A stretch of DNA of 34,602 bases, from NCBI GenBank assembly GCA_030457805.1, contig JAKDUG010000005.1, positions 1 to 34,602 on the forward strand. The letters run 5' to 3'. This DNA comes from Psychroflexus sp. (GTDB lineage Bacteria > Bacteroidota > Bacteroidia > Flavobacteriales > Flavobacteriaceae). The notes under the pieces were generated by a model. The model made no database searches, had not been told where the DNA came from, and worked only from the letters and a program-made list of their open reading frames with translations. The position numbers were made by a program, and so were the translations under genes. Positions 10,792 through 21,230 of this stretch are shown here, one piece after another (position 1 is the first letter of the stretch; every line of letters starts with the position of its first letter).

Positions 10792-11499
10792 CTATAATGT
10801 CTCTCCTAAATATTGTTTAAAAAAGGCTTCTTGATAAACACTCCCAATCGGAATTTCATTTTTTTGAATAAAAACTGTATGTCTATCAAAAGATTCAATT
10901 GCAATTGAATTGACAATATAAGATTTGCTCACTCTGATAAATTTATCTTGTGGCAGCTTTTGATGTATTGTCTTCAGATTCATTGCAGTGATGATTTTAT
11001 CATTATCTGTGTGGATGACAACATAATCTTTCAGGCCTTCAATATAGAGAATCTTTTGAAATAAAACCTTATAGTAGCGCCGGTCGGCTTTGATGAAAAC
11101 ATATTCTTTAGTGATGTTTTTTACTTCTGATTTTTTAAGAGAAAGTAGCTGATGAATTTTGGTCGCTTTGGTTACTGATTTTTCAAAGCGCGATAATAAA
11201 ATGGGCTTGAGCAAATAATCAATGGCATTGAATGCATAGCTTTCAACAGCATATTCTTTGTAAGCCGTTGTGAAAATAATCAAGATTTCTGGAGCGATTG
11301 TTTTGGCAAACTCAAGGCCATCAACACCGGGAATTTCAATATCTAAAAAAATAAGATCAACTTTATTGTCATTCAAAAATCTGTCAGCATTAGAAGTATT
11401 ATTGAATTCACCAACTTGGTTCAGAACTGAGAAATTGCTGATGAGCTCTTTCATACCAACTCTAGCCAAGGGTTCATCATCGATAACGATACAATTCAT
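10792..11499 (-). CDS. LytTR-family response regulator
   Basis: Receiver domain (IDDEPLAR, LDIEIPGVDGLEF, TTAYKEYAVESYAFNAIDYLLKP) plus LytTR DNA-binding domain (YIEGLKDYVVIHT...FIRVSKSYIVN). Confidence 0.93.
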   Translation of the reverse strand: MNCIVIDDEPLARVGMKELISNFSVLNQVGEFNNTSNADRFLNDNKVDLIFLDIEIPGVDGLEFAKTIAPEILIIFTTAYKEYAVESYAFNAIDYLLKPILLSRFEKSVTKATKIHQLLSLKKSEVKNITKEYVFIKADRRYYKVLFQKILYIEGLKDYVVIHTDNDKIITAMNLKTIHQKLPQDKFIRVSKSYIVNSIAIESFDRHTVFIQKNEIPIGSVYQEAFFKQYLGETL

Positions 11500-12563
11500 A
11501 GGGGAAGTTTTAAATTAATGTAATAACTTGTTTTTTCGTCAACCATTGTCAAAACATGTTGCTTGGGATAAAGTAGATTTAAGCGGCGTTTGACATTTTC
11601 AAGACCAACACCGTGCTGTTTTTTGGGTGATATATATAAGGGTTTTGTATTTGTACATTTAAAAATGAGTTGATCTTCTATTTTTTCAAAACTAATAACA
11701 ATTTCTGATTCTTGCTCAGCATCTACGCTATGTTTAATGGCATTTTCTACAAAAACAGTAAAGATATTGGGCGGAATTCTAGTTTGCTTCTCAAATGTTT
11801 CATCTGTTTGAATCTGATAAATAAAATGATCACGCCTAATTTTTTCCAGCCCTAAAAAATCTTCTATAAACTTTACCTCTGAGGATAAAAGAACAGAAGG
11901 CATATTGTTTTCATAAAGATGATGTCTTAAGAAATCAGAGAGTTTGATAGTGACTTGAGATGCTTTTTCTTGATCACTTCTAATTAAAACATTCAAGTTG
12001 TTGAGCATATTAAACAAGAAGTGTGGGTTGATTTGATTTTTAAGAGCTTTTAATTCACTTTTTAAAGCTTTGTTTTCTAGCTCTCTAATTTTATTGTTGT
12101 TTTGAATCCAACGTTGAAATAATTTTAAAGCCGTGGACGATAGAATAAAAGGTGTGGCGAGAACGCTAAAGTAGAGAAATTCAGAAAAGAGTGAAAGTTC
12201 AATATCTCGCGTCCGGATTCTGTGTGGTTCTATAAAAGTATTGTTATAAAGCTTGATCGCAATAAAGCTAACGATCAGCATTAAGCCAAAGTTAAGTGTA
12301 TAATTGATGTATTTTTTACGATCTAAAAACAGCGGAATTAAAATGTACATATTACTGTAGAAAAATGCGAGCATCACAGAGAAAAGGGCCAGCGTGCTGT
12401 AAAGATCATAACTTCCTTCAAATTCTTTAAACAACTTTGCGTTGATTAAGATGAGAAGGAAAAAAACAATACTACTGATGTGTCTGTAAAGACGGTATTT
12501 CTTTTCTAATAAAAAAGCAAGAAATAAATCTTGCTTGCTTTGATCATCTATAGCTTGTTTCAT
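11496..12563 (-). CDS. LytS/YehU-type sensor histidine kinase (His_kinase domain)
   Basis: Multiple TM segments, LKNQINPHFLFNMLNNLN His box, PPNIFTVFVENAIKHS N box, GVGLENVKRRL. Overlaps the response regulator start by 4 bp (ATGA). Confidence 0.93.
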   Translation of the reverse strand: MKQAIDDQSKQDLFLAFLLEKKYRLYRHISSIVFFLLILINAKLFKEFEGSYDLYSTLALFSVMLAFFYSNMYILIPLFLDRKKYINYTLNFGLMLIVSFIAIKLYNNTFIEPHRIRTRDIELSLFSEFLYFSVLATPFILSSTALKLFQRWIQNNNKIRELENKALKSELKALKNQINPHFLFNMLNNLNVLIRSDQEKASQVTIKLSDFLRHHLYENNMPSVLLSSEVKFIEDFLGLEKIRRDHFIYQIQTDETFEKQTRIPPNIFTVFVENAIKHSVDAEQESEIVISFEKIEDQLIFKCTNTKPLYISPKKQHGVGLENVKRRLNLLYPKQHVLTMVDEKTSYYINLKLPL

Positions 12564-12572
12564 AAATTAATT

Positions 12573-12581
12573 TTGGTATAA
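12573..12581 (+). promoter_or_regulatory. TTGGTATAA half-site just upstream of the histidine kinase start codon
   Basis: Same 9-mer as at 12690-12698 in the same intergenic region. Confidence 0.35.
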
Positions 12582-12678
12582 ACTGAAATGATGTGCTTTT
12601 AGAAAGCAATTGAATTGCATGAAATCAGGTGATCAATATACAAAAGTTGCTGAAAAGATATTTTTGGTTTCGTATAAA

Positions 12679-12700
12679 AATTATACCAGTTGGTATAATT
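12679..12700. promoter_or_regulatory. Perfect inverted repeat, candidate operator between the LytS/LytTR operon and the beta-barrel gene
   Basis: AATTATACCA-gt-TGGTATAATT; 10-bp perfect arms, 2-nt spacer, no T-tract. Confidence 0.5.
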
Positions 12701-12755
12701 AATTCTGAAATCCGGTTGACATCACTTAGTTTTGCCTCTTCATTTAAAACATACC

Positions 12756-13727
12756 ATGAAATATATCACATTTATACTCGTCGGATTTTTATTAATTGCG
12801 AAACCCAGTTTTGCTCAAGATTCATTGAGTGTCAATCCAGATATTTTCTCAAAATCTTTAGCTGAGAAATTCTCAAAAACTAGAATTCTAAACGTGGAAT
12901 ACAACAATGCGGGTTCATATAAATTTGACACAGAATATGCTGATCAAGATTTTGGGCGGACCTACATAGAAAACGTACAGGAATTGGATGTCAATGTCAA
13001 TTTACCTTTGTTGCACGGTGAAAGATGGCGGTTCACATACTCAGGATCTTACCATCTCCAGTCTTATGATTTTGATGATAATAATGAGACAGAACTAGGG
13101 CATAAAAGTTTGCACTATATGAGTTCTGGCGCAAGCTTTACTTATTTTTCAAGTCTTTTTAATAAGTCGATGATTTATTCATCTACCATCATGGCGGATG
13201 CAAGTGGAGACATGTTTGGTCGTTTTAAAGGACTGATTTCTGCAACAATGGTTTTGAAATCAGAGCGAGAAAGCAGTTGGACTATCGGCTTGGTAGCTTT
13301 GACAGATCCAACGATAGCAACACCAATTGTGCCGATTGTTTCCCACTCACGTTTAATGTTTGATGAGCGCTGGCGTTTTGACATGGTCTTGCCTGTCAAA
13401 ATAATGATGCAAACGCAACTCGGAAAAACAGGGCGACTCTCAATTGGGACAGAATTAGATTCTTCAAATCTCTATTTCAAAAGTGATGAATTATTAGACT
13501 CTACCCGTTATTATGAGTTTAGAGAATTACAATTAAAAACAGGCATAACATATGAATATTTGATCAATAAATCTTTTGTGATTACTGCAAAAGCGGACTT
13601 GATGAACATTGCACAATCTCGTATTTCTAAAAAAGGAGATAAGTTTAATAAAGATAATTATTTGGTAGATTTTGATCCAAATGCACTTGGGTATTTTAAT
13701 CTAGGTGTTTCGTTTAATCCCTTTTGA
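12756..13727 (+). CDS. DUF6268-like outer membrane beta-barrel protein
   Basis: ATG start at 12756 gives signal peptide MKYITFILVGFLLIAKPSFAQD; alternating beta-strand pattern, ends LGVSFNPF. The track start at 12732 is a TTG codon. Confidence 0.75.
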   Translation: MKYITFILVGFLLIAKPSFAQDSLSVNPDIFSKSLAEKFSKTRILNVEYNNAGSYKFDTEYADQDFGRTYIENVQELDVNVNLPLLHGERWRFTYSGSYHLQSYDFDDNNETELGHKSLHYMSSGASFTYFSSLFNKSMIYSSTIMADASGDMFGRFKGLISATMVLKSERESSWTIGLVALTDPTIATPIVPIVSHSRLMFDERWRFDMVLPVKIMMQTQLGKTGRLSIGTELDSSNLYFKSDELLDSTRYYEFRELQLKTGITYEYLINKSFVITAKADLMNIAQSRISKKGDKFNKDNYLVDFDPNALGYFNLGVSFNPF

Positions 13728-13749
13728 TTAAAATTGTTTTTCATGATGG

Positions 13750-13805
13750 AAACCTAGAGCTAAATAGCATTTACAATCATTGTATTTGTTTGAGGTTCTA
13801 GGTTT
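13750..13805. terminator. Probable intrinsic terminator between convergent genes
   Basis: aaacctaga (13750-13758) / tctaggttt (13797-13805) followed by T-run; long loop. Confidence 0.55.
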
Positions 13806-13807
13806 TT

Positions 13808-14287
13808 TTATTTAAAAATAAACCAACCATGGCTTCCAGCAACGGCGCCAGCGATTGTTATTAGACTTAAAATAAGGAGTCCCCAATGGACATTATGCAA
13901 AATCTGGAAAGTTTTTTGAGACTCTTTAATGGCATATTTGTTCAGTAGCTTCTCTAAGATTAAAGGCTCCAAAACATAAAGTAAAACCGTAAATAAAAGC
14001 CATACAAATGTCATGGCATGCAGCCACCAGAAGTGATAATCGAGATAGCGATCCCAAGCATTCATTTCATAAAGCATATAAAAACCAGTCAAGCCTGTGA
14101 TGAGCGTTGTGATCTTTGCCTGTATAGAAAAACGACTTTCTATTTTCCTGAAAAATGTGATTCTTTCTTCGGGAGATCTTATTGCCTTTGCCGCTGGGAT
14201 AATAACCGTTGTGACCATTGCCACACCACCAATCCATAACATAACTACAATTATATGGAGGAGCCGTGCTAATGTTAGATTTTCCAT
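13808..14287 (-). CDS. CopD-like/DUF2269-like integral membrane protein
   Basis: Four hydrophobic helices; RLLHIIVVMLWIGGVAMVTTVIIP, WLHAMTFVWLLFTVLLYVLEP. Confidence 0.65.
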   Translation of the reverse strand: MENLTLARLLHIIVVMLWIGGVAMVTTVIIPAAKAIRSPEERITFFRKIESRFSIQAKITTLITGLTGFYMLYEMNAWDRYLDYHFWWLHAMTFVWLLFTVLLYVLEPLILEKLLNKYAIKESQKTFQILHNVHWGLLILSLITIAGAVAGSHGWFIFK

Positions 14288-14719
14288 TACTTTCTATATT
14301 TTGAATGTATAAAATTAATCAAAGTCGTGCTTCCTATTTTAAATTCAGTGAGGAAAATAAAATATTTATGTTTAAAACGCCCTCATTGCTCAGCGTCAGT
14401 TTATTGAGGTTTATCATATTTGGCACTTATAAAAACTTGAATTTATCATCTTAGCTTTCATTCTTTCCGTTTGATAAAATCTTTATAAAACCAAAACGAT
14501 TATACAATATCGAAAAGACGATGCCGTTATTGACACAAGACTATTTTTGAATGATGCTATAACTCTTATTAAGTATCGACACATATCGACCAAAGTGTTG
14601 ATTTTTATCTACACTTTTCAACAACCTTATTATTTTCATTTCTGATTATCAGGCGCTTAGCTCATGGCACCGATGTTGAATATAAAGAGACAGAACGTTA
14701 TAAACCAAAAATAGAAAAC

Positions 14720-16114
14720 ATGAGCAAGCCAAGCGGACAGGATTTCAATAAATCAAAACAGGATAAATCAATTTCATCCCGTAATCCTCTCATATTGTTG
14801 GGTTCTATGCTTTTATTAGCAGGAGCTGTACTAACCACCTATATTTTTTATCCATATTTTGAAGAAATTCATTTGGATCGTATGCAAGGCCTCTGGGGAA
14901 CAATTCTCAGTTATGGAGGAGTTGCATTATTTGCTGCTCATGTTTGTTTTATGGTCTATCTTTTAATCATGTATATCAGATACAAAGCTGTCAAGCCAGT
15001 GGGTGATGCTGAATTACCGATGGTGACTGTTATTGTCCCTGCGTATAACGAAGGTGAATTAGTTTGGAGGACCTTGACAAGTTTAGATAATAGTGATTAC
15101 CCAGCTGAAAAAGTACAATTGATTTCGATAGATGATGGAAGTCAGGATGATACTTGGGACTGGATGAAAAAAGCCAAAGATAAATTAGGTGATCGACTCT
15201 CTATTTATCAACAACCAAAAAACAAAGGGAAAAGACATGCGCTTTACCGTGGATTCCATTTAGCAACAGGTGATGTTTTTATCACAGTTGATAGTGACTC
15301 TATTGTCAAGACAGATACTTTGAGACATATGGTAAGTCCATTTGTCGGTAATGAAAAGTGTGGTGCAGTCGCTGGTAACGTTCGTGTACTGAACCGTAAA
15401 AAAGCATTAATTCCACGTATGCTCAATGTGAGTTTTGCCTTTAGTTTCGAGTTTGTTCGTTCAGCTCAAAGTGCCTTGGGTTCTGTACTATGTACACCAG
15501 GAGCTTTAGCGGCTTACCGTAAAGAAGCTGTCATGAATTGTTTACCAGATTGGATTAGCCAGACCTTTAATGGTCAACCTTCAGATATCGGTGAAGACCG
15601 TGCCATGACGAACATGATTTTAAAACAAGGTTACCATGTGTTATTTCAACGTAAGGCTTATGTTTATACAAACATTCCTGAACGTTACAAGAATCTTTAC
15701 AAAATGTTTATCAGATGGGAGAGAAGTAATGTGAGAGAAAATATAGCGATGACCAGGTTTGCTTTTACCAACTTTAGAGAAGGGTCAAAAGTTGGTTCAC
15801 GTGTTTTACTTTTAAGTCAGTGGTTGAAAATATTAGTAGCTTACCCAATGGTCTTATTAATGTTGACATTTATCGTGATGTATCCACTTTTATTTATTAG
15901 TTCATCATTGATTAGTATTCTGATTTTCTCAAGTGTACAAGCCTTGTTTTATGCTAAGAAACACGATTGGGTAGAGTCATTCTGGGCGTATCCTTACAGT
16001 ATCTTTTACACATTTACATTGTTCTGGATTACACCTTATGCCATTGCTACAGCAAGTAGAAGTGGTTGGTTGACGCGTGATTTACCAGTAGATAAACTCA
16101 AAGAAGTCGTTTAG
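14720..16114 (+). CDS. Membrane glycosyltransferase family 2 (hyaluronan synthase/NodC-like)
   Basis: VIVPAYNEGELV, DDGSQDDT, DSDS, GEDRAMTN, and RWERSNVRE (QxxRW-like); N- and C-terminal TM helices. Confidence 0.88.
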   Translation: MSKPSGQDFNKSKQDKSISSRNPLILLGSMLLLAGAVLTTYIFYPYFEEIHLDRMQGLWGTILSYGGVALFAAHVCFMVYLLIMYIRYKAVKPVGDAELPMVTVIVPAYNEGELVWRTLTSLDNSDYPAEKVQLISIDDGSQDDTWDWMKKAKDKLGDRLSIYQQPKNKGKRHALYRGFHLATGDVFITVDSDSIVKTDTLRHMVSPFVGNEKCGAVAGNVRVLNRKKALIPRMLNVSFAFSFEFVRSAQSALGSVLCTPGALAAYRKEAVMNCLPDWISQTFNGQPSDIGEDRAMTNMILKQGYHVLFQRKAYVYTNIPERYKNLYKMFIRWERSNVRENIAMTRFAFTNFREGSKVGSRVLLLSQWLKILVAYPMVLLMLTFIVMYPLLFISSSLISILIFSSVQALFYAKKHDWVESFWAYPYSIFYTFTLFWITPYAIATASRSGWLTRDLPVDKLKEVV

Positions 16115-16151
16115 AATAAAGTTTTAATTGAAGTTTTTACCCCCCAAGAAC

Positions 16152-16175
16152 AGCCTGATACAAATGTGTCAGGCT
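16152..16175 (+). terminator. Intrinsic terminator downstream of the GT2
   Basis: AGCCTGA tacaaatgtg TCAGGCT followed by ttctt. Confidence 0.6.
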
Positions 16176-16382
16176 TTCTTATTTGCATTAGTTTTATGCT
16201 GTGATAATTTTTTAAATTCAATTGATTGAATTGAGTTAGATTAAGTTAATAAATACATTAAGAACCTTACAATTAGTTAATTACACTTATTCAACTGATT
16301 GGTTATCCTATTTAATATATTTGTGTTAATACATTGTTAAAATAATTAATAATTGTAAATTTAGACTATAAAAACAATAAAG

Positions 16383-17129
16383 ATGAAAAATTTAAAAGAG
16401 CAAGTGATTATTGTGACAGGAGGAGCAGCAGGAATTGGTGGCGCCTTAACCAAAGTTTTTGTAGACCGCGGGGCAAGTGTTGTTGCTGTAGATGTTGATG
16501 AAGAAGCCGGAACAGAAATTAAAAAAGTAAATTCGAAAAAAATCGCTTTTTTAAAAGGAGATGTCTCTAAAAAAGAAGTGGCTCAACAAGCTGTTGAAAT
16601 GGCTGTGTCAAAATTCGGAAAACTTACAGGGCTGGTAAATAATGCACACGCATCCAGACAAAAGCCTCTTATGGAGTTATCTTCTGAAGACTGGGATTTA
16701 TCATTTACTACAGGTTTTAATGCCACATTAAATTTCATGAAAGCTGCTTACTCAGAACTCAAGAAAAACAAAGGAGCTATCGTTAACTTTGGTTCCGGAG
16801 CAGCGATTAGCGGTCAAGAAAATCAAGCCAGTTATGTTGCAGCTAAAGAAGCCATCCGAGGCTTGAGTCGAGTCGCTGCAAATGAGTGGGCAACAGATGA
16901 AATCAGGGTTAATATCGTTTGTCCTTTAGCATTAACTGAAGGCGTGGCAAAATGGAAAGAAAGTCAACCAAAACAGTATGAGCAAGTCGCGAATAAGATT
17001 CCTCTAAAACATTTTGGTGATCCACAAAAAGATATTGCACCTGTGGTTGCATTTTTATTGAGTGAAGACAGCCAATACATGACGGGGCAAACTCTAATGG
17101 CAGATGGAGGCGACATCAAATTAAGGTAG
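16383..17129 (+). CDS. SDR family oxidoreductase
   Basis: TGGAAGIGG, NNAHAS, NFGSGAA, YVAAKEA, C-terminal YMTGQTLMADGG. Confidence 0.9.
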   Translation: MKNLKEQVIIVTGGAAGIGGALTKVFVDRGASVVAVDVDEEAGTEIKKVNSKKIAFLKGDVSKKEVAQQAVEMAVSKFGKLTGLVNNAHASRQKPLMELSSEDWDLSFTTGFNATLNFMKAAYSELKKNKGAIVNFGSGAAISGQENQASYVAAKEAIRGLSRVAANEWATDEIRVNIVCPLALTEGVAKWKESQPKQYEQVANKIPLKHFGDPQKDIAPVVAFLLSEDSQYMTGQTLMADGGDIKLR

Positions 17130-17411
17130 AGAACAACATAATTATGACAGAAGGAGACTTTGCTGGAATTAATTTGGCGAAAATTTGAGGCAATATTAAA
17201 GGCTTTTTAAGCCACTTTTTAGTTGAGCAAAAATAATTGTCATTTCATGATGCCATTTTTACGTCAATGGAGTACAGAAATATAGATGTATCAAGTATTA
17301 TAATCCCGTTTCGGATTCTTTTTAAAGGGGGGAGGATAATCTGAACTATCGCTTGGGGAGGAAACAGGAATATTTTTAAATAGAATAAAATTCTTAATAG
17401 ATTGTAATCAG

Positions 17412-17419
17412 TATATTTG
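17412..17419 (+). promoter_or_regulatory. Bacteroidota -7-like element (TAnnTTTG) upstream of the YqiA-like hydrolase
   Basis: TATATTTG 19 nt before the ATG at 17438; no well-spaced -33 TTG found. Confidence 0.3.
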
Positions 17420-17437
17420 GCTACAGAAGTTAACATT

Positions 17438-17932
17438 ATGAATATATTATATCTACACGGATTGAATGGGAGTTTAACGCAAGAGAAAAGAGAAATCTTA
17501 GAAGCTTTCGGTCAAGTTTTTGCACCTACAATTTTCTATGAGGAAAGCAAAACTGTTATCTCTGATTTGAAAAGTGAGTATGCAAATCAAGAGATTGATT
17601 TTGTGATTGGCAGTAGCATGGGAGGTTTCGCTGGATTTCATTTAGCGACTGCATTTCAAAAATCTGCCTTGTTGTTTAATCCAGCCTTAGCGGGGCGTTC
17701 TGTCCAACAAGAAGTCCCCCTTTACGAAAGTTCTAAGCGAAGCTTGAAACACATCATTCTTGGAGCCAAGGACGACATTGTTAACCCTTCTGAAACACTT
17801 GCGTTTTTGTCAAACAAATTAAAGACAAATACGGCGTATAGTATTAATTATCGATTGGATTTAGCTCATCGCATCCCAATCGATATCTTCGAAGAAGAAG
17901 TAGAGGCTTTTTTTAAGCATCTGTATTCTTAG
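17438..17932 (+). CDS. YqiA/YcfP-like alpha/beta hydrolase
   Basis: MNILYLHGLNGS..., GSSMGGFAGFHLA nucleophile elbow. ATG at 17438 preferred over the TTG at 17417. Confidence 0.82.
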   Translation: MNILYLHGLNGSLTQEKREILEAFGQVFAPTIFYEESKTVISDLKSEYANQEIDFVIGSSMGGFAGFHLATAFQKSALLFNPALAGRSVQQEVPLYESSKRSLKHIILGAKDDIVNPSETLAFLSNKLKTNTAYSINYRLDLAHRIPIDIFEEEVEAFFKHLYS

Positions 17933-17950
17933 ATCTAACTAAATTCCATA

Positions 17951-17978
17951 AAAAAAGGAGAACTCAATCTCCTTTTTT
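17951..17978. terminator. Bidirectional terminator between convergent hydrolase and ferritin genes
   Basis: aaaaaaggaga / tctcctttttt. Confidence 0.75.
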
Positions 17979-18004
17979 ATCTGAATATGTGTCGTGGAGT
18001 CGAT

Positions 18005-18547
18005 TTAAAACTCTTCTTCTCGTGGCGTTTCACTTTCTTGTGAAGCATCTGTCAAATCTCTATCCATTTCATACAAGCTGTTATTGCCATCCACTTCTGT
18101 TGAAGCAAGATTGTATTTATCAATAATGCCATTGATTAGTGTTTCTTCTTCGATTTGTTCTTTGACAAACCATTGTGCAAAATTAAAAGTCGGCCAATCT
18201 TTTTCTTCATGCGCAAGATTGGCAATTTTATCAACCTCTATTGAATTGTCTATTTCATGCTGTAAAGTTTTTCGCAGACAATCGCCAATATCTTTTGGAT
18301 TTGCAGGAGCTGCTTCAATGGCTTCGATTTTGGCAACGCCACCACGGTCATTAATGTATTTTAAAAACTTGAACATATGTTCGCGTTCTTCATGCATATG
18401 GCCGTATAAAAAATTTGCAATTCCTGCGAAACTATTGACTTCAGCCCAAGAAGCATATGATAAATAGACCTGTGCTTGATAAGCTTCACGGGTCATTTGT
18501 GTATTCAATACTTTTTCCATTTTATCTGAAATTCTTTTTTTACCCAT
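18005..18547 (-). CDS. Ferritin (FtnA-like)
   Basis: LNTQMTREAYQAQVYLSYASWAE...HMHEEREHMFKFLKYINDRGG and WFVKEQIEEE ferritin signatures. Confidence 0.92.
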   Translation of the reverse strand: MGKKRISDKMEKVLNTQMTREAYQAQVYLSYASWAEVNSFAGIANFLYGHMHEEREHMFKFLKYINDRGGVAKIEAIEAAPANPKDIGDCLRKTLQHEIDNSIEVDKIANLAHEEKDWPTFNFAQWFVKEQIEEETLINGIIDKYNLASTEVDGNNSLYEMDRDLTDASQESETPREEEF

Positions 18548-18660
18548 CTTCTTATGTTTTTAATTAATTAATATTTTTGAATGATGACTGTTCACTTCAA
18601 CTATTTTGAAATAGGACATGTGATGTCATCAATTAGTGCTACTTCTAAATGTAATAAAAT

Positions 18661-19689
18661 TTAATCAGGCTCAGCAACTTTTATCATTTGTTTACCAATA
18701 TTTTCTCCCTCAAATAAGCCAATAAAGGCCGAAGGGATATTTTCAAATCCTTCGATAAGATTTTCCTTATATCTTAATTGATTGGAATTCAACCATTCTG
18801 CCAATTGCTTTTTGGCGGCATCAAACTCAGCTTTAAAATCATAAACAACAAAACCTTCAATACGTGCACTTTTCTTAATTAAGTCGTGTTGTGGCCTAGG
18901 GCCTTGTGGCGGATTTGAAGCATTGTAATCTGCGATTTGTCCGCAGATCACAAACCTTGAATGTCTATTGGCATGTGCAAAAACAGCATCGAAAATATCG
19001 CCGCCCACATTGTCAAAAAATACATCGACACCGTCAGAACATGCATCCTTAATTGCTTTTTGCATATTATCAGTTTTTTTATAATTGATCCCTATATCTA
19101 TGCCTAAATCATTCTTGAGATAGTCTATTTTTTCTTCAGAGCCTGCAATACCAATAACCTGACAGCCCTGCAATTTTGCAATTTGAGCAGCAATACTCCC
19201 CACACCACCAGCAGCGCCAGAAACAACAACGGTTTCTCCATTTTGAGGATTTCCGATATTGAGCATTCCGAAGTAAGCCGCTAATCCTGGTATTCCTAAT
19301 AAACTTACGGCCGTTGAAATAGGTGCCAAATCTGGATCAACTTTTTCCAGATTTTTTGTTGACATGCGCATATATTTTTGCCAAGCCAACCGACCGTGAA
19401 CAATTGTTCCTTTGGGAAATTCAGGATTGTTGCTTTTGATGACTTGCGCAACAGTTCTGCTAGTGATAGGTTGATGAAGTTCAAACTTATTGCCAGCAGC
19501 ATCGTCCTTGCCCTTATCCATAAAACCACGCATACCAGGATCGACAGAAACATAGAGGCTTTTCAATAAAACTTCATCGTCTTTGACTTTTGGCATATCG
19601 ATTGTTTTTAACTGAAAGTTCTCTTGCGTTGGTTTGCCTTGTGGATGTTTAGCCAAAACGATTTCTTTATTCTCTTCTTTGTTTTTCAT
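18661..19689 (-). CDS. NADP-dependent oxidoreductase, MDR superfamily (CurA/YncB-like)
   Basis: VSGAAGGVGSIAAQIAKLQGCQVIGIAGS; SLYVSVDPGMRGFM; FDNVGGDIFDAV. Confidence 0.9.
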   Translation of the reverse strand: MKNKEENKEIVLAKHPQGKPTQENFQLKTIDMPKVKDDEVLLKSLYVSVDPGMRGFMDKGKDDAAGNKFELHQPITSRTVAQVIKSNNPEFPKGTIVHGRLAWQKYMRMSTKNLEKVDPDLAPISTAVSLLGIPGLAAYFGMLNIGNPQNGETVVVSGAAGGVGSIAAQIAKLQGCQVIGIAGSEEKIDYLKNDLGIDIGINYKKTDNMQKAIKDACSDGVDVFFDNVGGDIFDAVFAHANRHSRFVICGQIADYNASNPPQGPRPQHDLIKKSARIEGFVVYDFKAEFDAAKKQLAEWLNSNQLRYKENLIEGFENIPSAFIGLFEGENIGKQMIKVAEPD

Positions 19690-20123
19690 TTTCTTATAAT
19701 TTTTATTGAGTGACTTGTCAGCTTAAAATCAGCTTGTAGATACATGTCGATCAAGTGGCATTTGTATTTGTGGACTTCCAAAGATAAATGCCACGCGACT
19801 AGATTAAGCTAAAGAAAATGTAAAATTGAGATTAAAAATGAATATCATTTGATAAATGTGGATGTAAAACTATTTTTTTAACTTCAATAATCAAACTGAT
19901 TTGCATGAAGCGCAAGCTGGTAACTTGCTTTTGGAGGTAGATGTTGTTTTATTTCTATTTATCAGCGATTGACTGTGGGTTTATCGACGGACAATTATTC
20001 CAGGCATGTTTAAAAAGATAATGTGTTAGAACTTTAGTAAGAAATCAAATCTTATAAATCTTATCAGAAGACATTAAGAATTATTTATTTTTGCTATCTT
20101 GAATAAAACTAACCTTGTTTAAA

Positions 20124-21230
20124 ATGCCTATCATGCGATATTATAAACTCCCCTTTATTATTCTTTTTTTAAGTGTATTTGTCTCCTGTATTAAAAGTGA
20201 ACCAGCCAATGCAGAAGCAGATATCACGGCTTGTATCGTCGATGGAGATATCCTTAAAAAAGATCCAATCATACAAAACAAGCGTATTCAACTCTTTGTG
20301 AAGTCAGATACTGATTTGTCAAATCAAGCGCCAGAGTTTGAACTAACGCCAGGGGCAAGTATTTCTCCTGAAAGTGGAACTTCAAGAAATTTCACAACGT
20401 CAAAAACCTATACAGTTATTTCTGAAGACGGAGGTTCTGTCAAGGAATATGAAGTTGCTTACACCATTTCTGCTTTAGGTTCTGAATACAACTTTGAACA
20501 TGTGAGATTAGAAAATGATAAATATGATGTTTTTTACGAAGTTGATGGTGAAGGCAAAACGGTGATGGACTGGGCGAGTGGTAATGTCGGCTTTAGCATT
20601 GTTGGTGGAAATGCAAGTCCAGATGAATATCCGACATCAAGATTGCTAAATGGAAAAGACGGACAAGGTGCTAAATTGACAACGCGTTCGACTGGAACTT
20701 TTGGTGTTCAGATTGGTAAACCTATCGCAGCAGGAAATTTATTTATGGGTGAATTTGATTTGGCAAATTCAATTACGGATCCACTTAAAAGTTTAAAATT
20801 GGGTGTCCCTATTGATTTTATACCTAGTGCGCTGAAAGGTTTTTATAAATATGAAGCCGGTCCAGTTTATACAAATATTGATAATGAGGAAGAAGATCAA
20901 GAAGACAGTTGGGATGTCTATGCTATATTTTTTGAAACAGATGAAGATCTCAAATTTTTAGATGGAACCAATAGATTTACACATCCTAACATTGTTTCTA
21001 TAGCTAGGATCCCTGAAAGTGAAAGAGTCGAGGCTGATGAATGGACGAGTTTCTTTATTCCTTTTGAACTTGTTGATGGTAAACAAATCGATCCACAAAA
21101 ACTAAATGATGGGAAATATAGTTTAACGCTAGTTTTCACCTCTAGTATTAGTGGAGATTTATTTAGTGGAGCTGTAGGAAGCACCTTATTAATTGATGAA
21201 GTAGAACTTATACATGCCGATAATGATTAA
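20124..21230 (+). CDS. PCMD domain-containing lipoprotein
   Basis: Lipobox-like SVFVSC; DUF5018-like N-terminus; YPTSRLLNGKDGQGAKLTTRSTG..., C-terminal SGAVGSTLLIDEVEL typical of PCMD proteins. Start could be at the 20115, 20124 or 20133 codon. Confidence 0.75.
   Translation: MPIMRYYKLPFIILFLSVFVSCIKSEPANAEADITACIVDGDILKKDPIIQNKRIQLFVKSDTDLSNQAPEFELTPGASISPESGTSRNFTTSKTYTVISEDGGSVKEYEVAYTISALGSEYNFEHVRLENDKYDVFYEVDGEGKTVMDWASGNVGFSIVGGNASPDEYPTSRLLNGKDGQGAKLTTRSTGTFGVQIGKPIAAGNLFMGEFDLANSITDPLKSLKLGVPIDFIPSALKGFYKYEAGPVYTNIDNEEEDQEDSWDVYAIFFETDEDLKFLDGTNRFTHPNIVSIARIPESERVEADEWTSFFIPFELVDGKQIDPQKLNDGKYSLTLVFTSSISGDLFSGAVGSTLLIDEVELIHADND

Noticed and set aside
12732-12755. Upstream TTG start for the DUF6268-like protein
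   Set aside because: ATG at 12756 gives a standard signal peptide; the TTG overlaps a TAGTTTTG -7-like element.
14573-14617. Short repeats TATCGACACATATCGACC and AAAGTGT/ACACTTT upstream of the GT2
   Set aside because: Short and imperfect; compatible with chance in an AT-rich intergenic region.
17245-17436. 63-aa minus-strand ORF in the intergenic region before the YqiA-like gene
   Set aside because: No recognisable family; overlaps the likely promoter and start of the plus-strand gene.
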